A DNA stretch of 5,903 nucleotides, taken from assembly GCA_964413845.1 (NCBI GenBank), contig CAYPTJ010000054.1, forward strand, positions 1 to 5,903, given 5' to 3'. This stretch comes from CAYPTJ01 sp964413845 (lineage in GTDB: Bacteria; Patescibacteriota; WWE3; 9FT-COMBO-53-11). Of this stretch, positions 3,261-5,903 are shown one piece after another. The notes under the pieces are model-generated. The model was not told the DNA's origin. It saw only the letters and a program-made list of their open reading frames with translations, and did not search any database. A program made the translations under genes and the position numbers. Position 1 is the stretch's first letter. Every line of letters starts with the position of its first letter.

Positions 3261-5828
3261 ATGCTTTCGTTTTTGGCCAAATTTCTGGATTCGAACGAGC
3301 GCGAGCTCAACAAACTACAACCGTCGGTTGAGCGGATTAACTCTTTTGAACCGCAGATTAAGAAGTTATCTGACCCAAAGCTAAAAGAAAAAACAGAGGA
3401 GTTCCGGCAGCAGTTGGAGAAGGGAAGGACTCTTGATGAAATTCTTCCAGAAGCGTTTGCAGTAGTAAGGAAGGCTTCGCGCCGCACCACCGGAATGCGC
3501 CACTTTGATGTGCAACTTGCGGCAGGGGTTGCCCTTCATCAAGGGAGAGTAGTGGAGCAGAAAACGGGGGAGGGGAAAACTTTATCCGCCACCTTAGCCC
3601 TTTATCTTAACGCCTTAACCGGTCGGGGAGCGCATCTTGTTACCGTTAACGATTATCTTGCCCGTCGTGATACGGAGTGGATGGGGCCGATTTATCACCT
3701 TCTTGGCCTAACGGTCGGGTGTCTCAATCACGAAAAAGCCTACCTTTATGATCCGGAAAGTGGGGGAGCGGAGGTGCTCCGGGGTCCGGAGGAGGTGGAA
3801 ACTCCTGAGGAGATGGCGCTGGGTCAAGGACGGCATCTTCGGGAGGTTCCTCGGAGGGAGGCTTACCAGGCGGATATCACCTATGGAACCAACAATGAGT
3901 TTGGCTTTGATTATCTTCGCGACAATATGGTTTATGATCTCTCCCAAATTGTTCAGGTCAATCGCAAGGGGGAGGAAGGAGTTCACCACTTCGCGATTGT
4001 TGATGAGGTGGACTCAATTTTAATTGATGAGGCGCGGACCCCCTTGATTATCTCTGCCCCGGAGGAGGAGGCGACCCAAAAGTATTACCAGTTTGCCGAT
4101 CTGGTAAAAAAACTTACTTCACAGATTGATTTTGAGATCGATGAGAAAGCCAGAGCGGCGACTCTCACCGAGGTAGGACTTCGAAAAGTAGAGCGGATGC
4201 TCGGTGTTCCCAACCTTTATCAACGTGACTTTGAGACGATTCACCATATTGAGCAGGCGCTTCGGGCACGGGCTCTTTATCACCGTGATAAGGATTACAT
4301 CGTCAAGGACGGGGAAGTGATTATTGTTGATGAGTTTACCGGCCGGTTGATGTTCGGCCGACGCTACTCGGAGGGGCTGCATCAGGCGATTGAGGCGAAG
4401 GAGGGGGTGGAGATCAAGAGGGAGAGTAAAACCTTAGCGACAATCTCTTTCCAGAATTACTTTCGGATGTACGAAAAGCTCGCCGGGATGACGGGAACCG
4501 CGGCAACCGAGGCAGAGGAGTTTCACAAGGTTTACGGTCTGGATGTGGTTGTTGTCCCCACCAATGAACCAATGATCAGGGCTGATCATCCCGATATGGT
4601 TTACAAAACGATAGCAGGGAAGTTTAAAGCGGTGGTTGAGGAGATTGAGAGATGCCACGAGAAAGGCCAGCCGGTTCTGGTTGGAACCACTTCAATTGTG
4701 AAGAACGAGCTTCTCTCCAAACTCTTAAAGCGAAAGGAGATTCCTCACGAGGTCTTAAATGCCAAGCATCACGAGAAGGAGGCGTATATCCTCGCCAAAG
4801 CAGGAAAGAGGGAGGCGGTAACGGTTGCTACCAACATGGCTGGGCGAGGGGTCGACATTAAGCTTGAGGAGGGAGTGGTTGAGCTTGGAGGGCTGCATGT
4901 TGTTGGAACCGAGCGGCATGAGGCGCGGCGGATTGATAACCAGCTTCGAGGGCGCTCTGGCCGTCAGGGTGATCCCGGTTCCTCCCGCTTCTTTGTTTCT
5001 CTTCAGGACGATCTGATGCGAATCTTTGGGGGAGAAACAGTTGAGCGGCTGATGGATCGGTTCGGGTTGGAGGAGGATGTCCCGGTGGAGAGCGGTTTGG
5101 TTTCCAAAGCGATTGAAAATGCCCAAAAAAAGGTCGAGGGATTTAACTTTGATCTTCGAAAGCAGCTGGTGGAATACGATGACGTGATGAACAAGCATCG
5201 GGAGATCATCTATGCGCTGCGCCGCAAAATCCTGGAGGGCGGGGAGGCCCGCCTCGACTCGCGAGATGGAGTCGACGCGAGGCGGGAGATGAAACAGTGG
5301 CTTTTAGAGAAAATCGCACCATTTTCTTCAGAGATCACAAAGATTTGGGAGGAGCGAGAGAAGAAGCTTGGGGAAGTTTGGGGTAAGATCGCCCAGCAGC
5401 TAACCCTCCAAGCCTTTGATCTTTTGTGGCTTGAACATATCGAGACGATGGCCGATCTTCGAAGTGGGATTGGCCTTCGGGGTTATGGGGGACAGGATCC
5501 ACTGGTTGAGTACAAGAAAGAAGCGCGGCTTCTGTTTGACCGTCTTGTTAATGAGATTTGGGGGACTGTTGCTGACCGGTTAACACGGGTTGAAATCAAA
5601 CGGAGGGAGGAAATTCCCTTGGCGCAAAGGGAGCAAGAGGTAGTTTTGCAACATCCTTCGGCAACGCTTGGGACAGGTCCTGCTGCAACGTACTCACAGG
5701 AACAGGAGAGGGGAACGATTGGAACTGTTGTTCGGAAGGGAAAGAAGATTGGCCGCAACGATCCCTGCTGGTGTGGTTCCGGGAAAAAGTGGAAGAAATG
5801 CCACTATCCTGAACCTCCACCGGCCTAG
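3261..5828 (+). CDS. secA: SecA, preprotein translocase ATPase
   Basis: SecA is the ATP-driven motor that pushes unfolded preproteins through the SecYEG channel at the inner face of the membrane. The 855 residues are a normal length. Visible in order: Walker A TGEGKT (102-107), VTVNDYLARRD (127-137), TYGTNNEFGFDYLRDNM (207-223), Walker B and DEVD (244-251), DEARTPLIISAP (256-267), LAGMTGTA (407-414), GTTSI (475-479), TNMAGRGVDIKL (524-535) and QLRGRSGRQGD (561-571). The C-terminal zinc motif follows, with Cys836, Cys838, Cys847 and His848. Oddities are about 34 extra residues (about 155-199) between the VG and REAY blocks, relative to E. coli, and a region after DDVMNKHRE (640-648) about 45 residues shorter than in B. 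subtilis, consistent with a reduced helical wing domain. A GC-rich palindrome lies in that short region. ATG 3261 has no Shine-Dalgarno; translation may be leaderless. Confidence 0.99.
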   Translation: MLSFLAKFLDSNERELNKLQPSVERINSFEPQIKKLSDPKLKEKTEEFRQQLEKGRTLDEILPEAFAVVRKASRRTTGMRHFDVQLAAGVALHQGRVVEQKTGEGKTLSATLALYLNALTGRGAHLVTVNDYLARRDTEWMGPIYHLLGLTVGCLNHEKAYLYDPESGGAEVLRGPEEVETPEEMALGQGRHLREVPRREAYQADITYGTNNEFGFDYLRDNMVYDLSQIVQVNRKGEEGVHHFAIVDEVDSILIDEARTPLIISAPEEEATQKYYQFADLVKKLTSQIDFEIDEKARAATLTEVGLRKVERMLGVPNLYQRDFETIHHIEQALRARALYHRDKDYIVKDGEVIIVDEFTGRLMFGRRYSEGLHQAIEAKEGVEIKRESKTLATISFQNYFRMYEKLAGMTGTAATEAEEFHKVYGLDVVVVPTNEPMIRADHPDMVYKTIAGKFKAVVEEIERCHEKGQPVLVGTTSIVKNELLSKLLKRKEIPHEVLNAKHHEKEAYILAKAGKREAVTVATNMAGRGVDIKLEEGVVELGGLHVVGTERHEARRIDNQLRGRSGRQGDPGSSRFFVSLQDDLMRIFGGETVERLMDRFGLEEDVPVESGLVSKAIENAQKKVEGFNFDLRKQLVEYDDVMNKHREIIYALRRKILEGGEARLDSRDGVDARREMKQWLLEKIAPFSSEITKIWEEREKKLGEVWGKIAQQLTLQAFDLLWLEHIETMADLRSGIGLRGYGGQDPLVEYKKEARLLFDRLVNEIWGTVADRLTRVEIKRREEIPLAQREQEVVLQHPSATLGTGPAATYSQEQERGTIGTVVRKGKKIGRNDPCWCGSGKKWKKCHYPEPPPA
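5248..5286. repeat. GC-rich palindrome inside secA
   Basis: CCCGCCTCG (5248-5256) pairs with CGAGGCGGG (5278-5286). An inner CGACTC (5255-5260) can pair with GAGTCG (5269-5274), sharing the CG, so about 13 bp form in total. It encodes roughly ARLDSRDGVDARRE (663-676), a polar stretch in the shortened region. It may be an inserted palindromic element or simply a charged linker. Confidence 0.6.
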
Positions 5829-5831
5829 GAG
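5827..5831 (+). promoter_or_regulatory. Shine-Dalgarno of the downstream gene, overlapping the secA stop
   Basis: AGGAG overlaps the secA TAG stop codon and lies 10 nt before the ATG at 5842. This suggests the next gene is translated from the secA transcript. Confidence 0.65.
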
Positions 5832-5841
5832 TTTATAAAAA

Positions 5842-5903
5842 ATGAAAAAGATCAATAGGGAAATCAAAAATGGTAGAGAGATAACAAATGTACGGATCCG
5901 GGT
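5842..5903 (+). CDS. Start of a gene cut by the right edge, possibly initiation factor IF-3
   Basis: Twenty codons are visible and the frame stays open to the window end. The peptide is basic (MKKINREIKN, then GREITNVRIR). The pattern INxEI followed by VRIR resembles the N-terminus of IF-3, which reads 'IN.EI....VR.ID' in many bacteria, with a few extra residues between the two blocks. Twenty residues are too few to be sure. The ATG has a Shine-Dalgarno at 5827-5831, and the gap from secA is 13 bp, so an operon with secA is likely. It does not look like prfB, a common neighbour of secA. Confidence 0.55.
   Translation, partial: MKKINREIKNGREITNVRIR

Noticed and set aside
5842..5903. prfB as the gene after secA
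   Set aside because: prfB often follows secA, but the visible basic N-terminus does not look like release factor 2.

Overview
The window carries housekeeping genes only: the N-terminal part of rtcB (RNA ligase), a small gene for a helix-turn-helix-like protein, metK (SAM synthetase), a rhomboid protease, archease (the RtcB activator), a full secA, and the first 20 codons of a further gene that may be infC. I see no tRNA, rRNA, CRISPR array, insertion sequence or phage gene. Base composition is mixed, near half G+C. The organism is a bacterium. Compact spacing, several genes without Shine-Dalgarno sites, and a SecA with a large insertion next to its first nucleotide-binding fold make a Patescibacteria/CPR lineage (Microgenomates-like) my best guess, but this is inference from gene character only.

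Layout. Positions 1-347 (minus) are the start of rtcB, running off the left edge. The region around its start (281-392) is full of nested inverted repeats. The HTH gene (467-799, plus) is a self-contained unit with its own promoter, strong ribosome binding site and a textbook intrinsic terminator. metK (853-2049, plus) starts only 15 bp after that terminator's T-run. metK and the rhomboid gene (2046-2702, minus) meet tail to tail with overlapping stop codons. The rhomboid gene lies 47 bp downstream of archease (2750-3217, minus) and is probably cotranscribed with it; two look-alike hairpins fill the gap. Archease and secA (3261-5828, plus) diverge from a 43-bp intergenic stretch that holds two back-to-back extended -10 promoters. 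A last gene starts at 5842 and runs off the right edge.

How they fit together. RtcB and archease form a known functional pair: archease promotes guanylylation and turnover of the RNA ligase. Here they lie about 2.4 kb apart on the same strand, in separate transcription units. SecA drives protein export, the rhomboid protease cleaves within the membrane, and MetK supplies SAM.

The most interesting signal is not a gene. Four genes (rtcB, metK, archease, secA) have a TGnTAnnnT extended -10 motif very near the start codon and no Shine-Dalgarno, with 7-9 nt between the -10 box and the start for metK, archease and secA. This suggests leaderless or near-leaderless mRNAs, while the HTH gene and the last gene have clear ribosome binding sites. 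Palindromes inside rtcB and secA coding DNA, and the twin hairpins before the rhomboid gene, are the other items worth checking. I do not see convincing evidence of a wholly new system.
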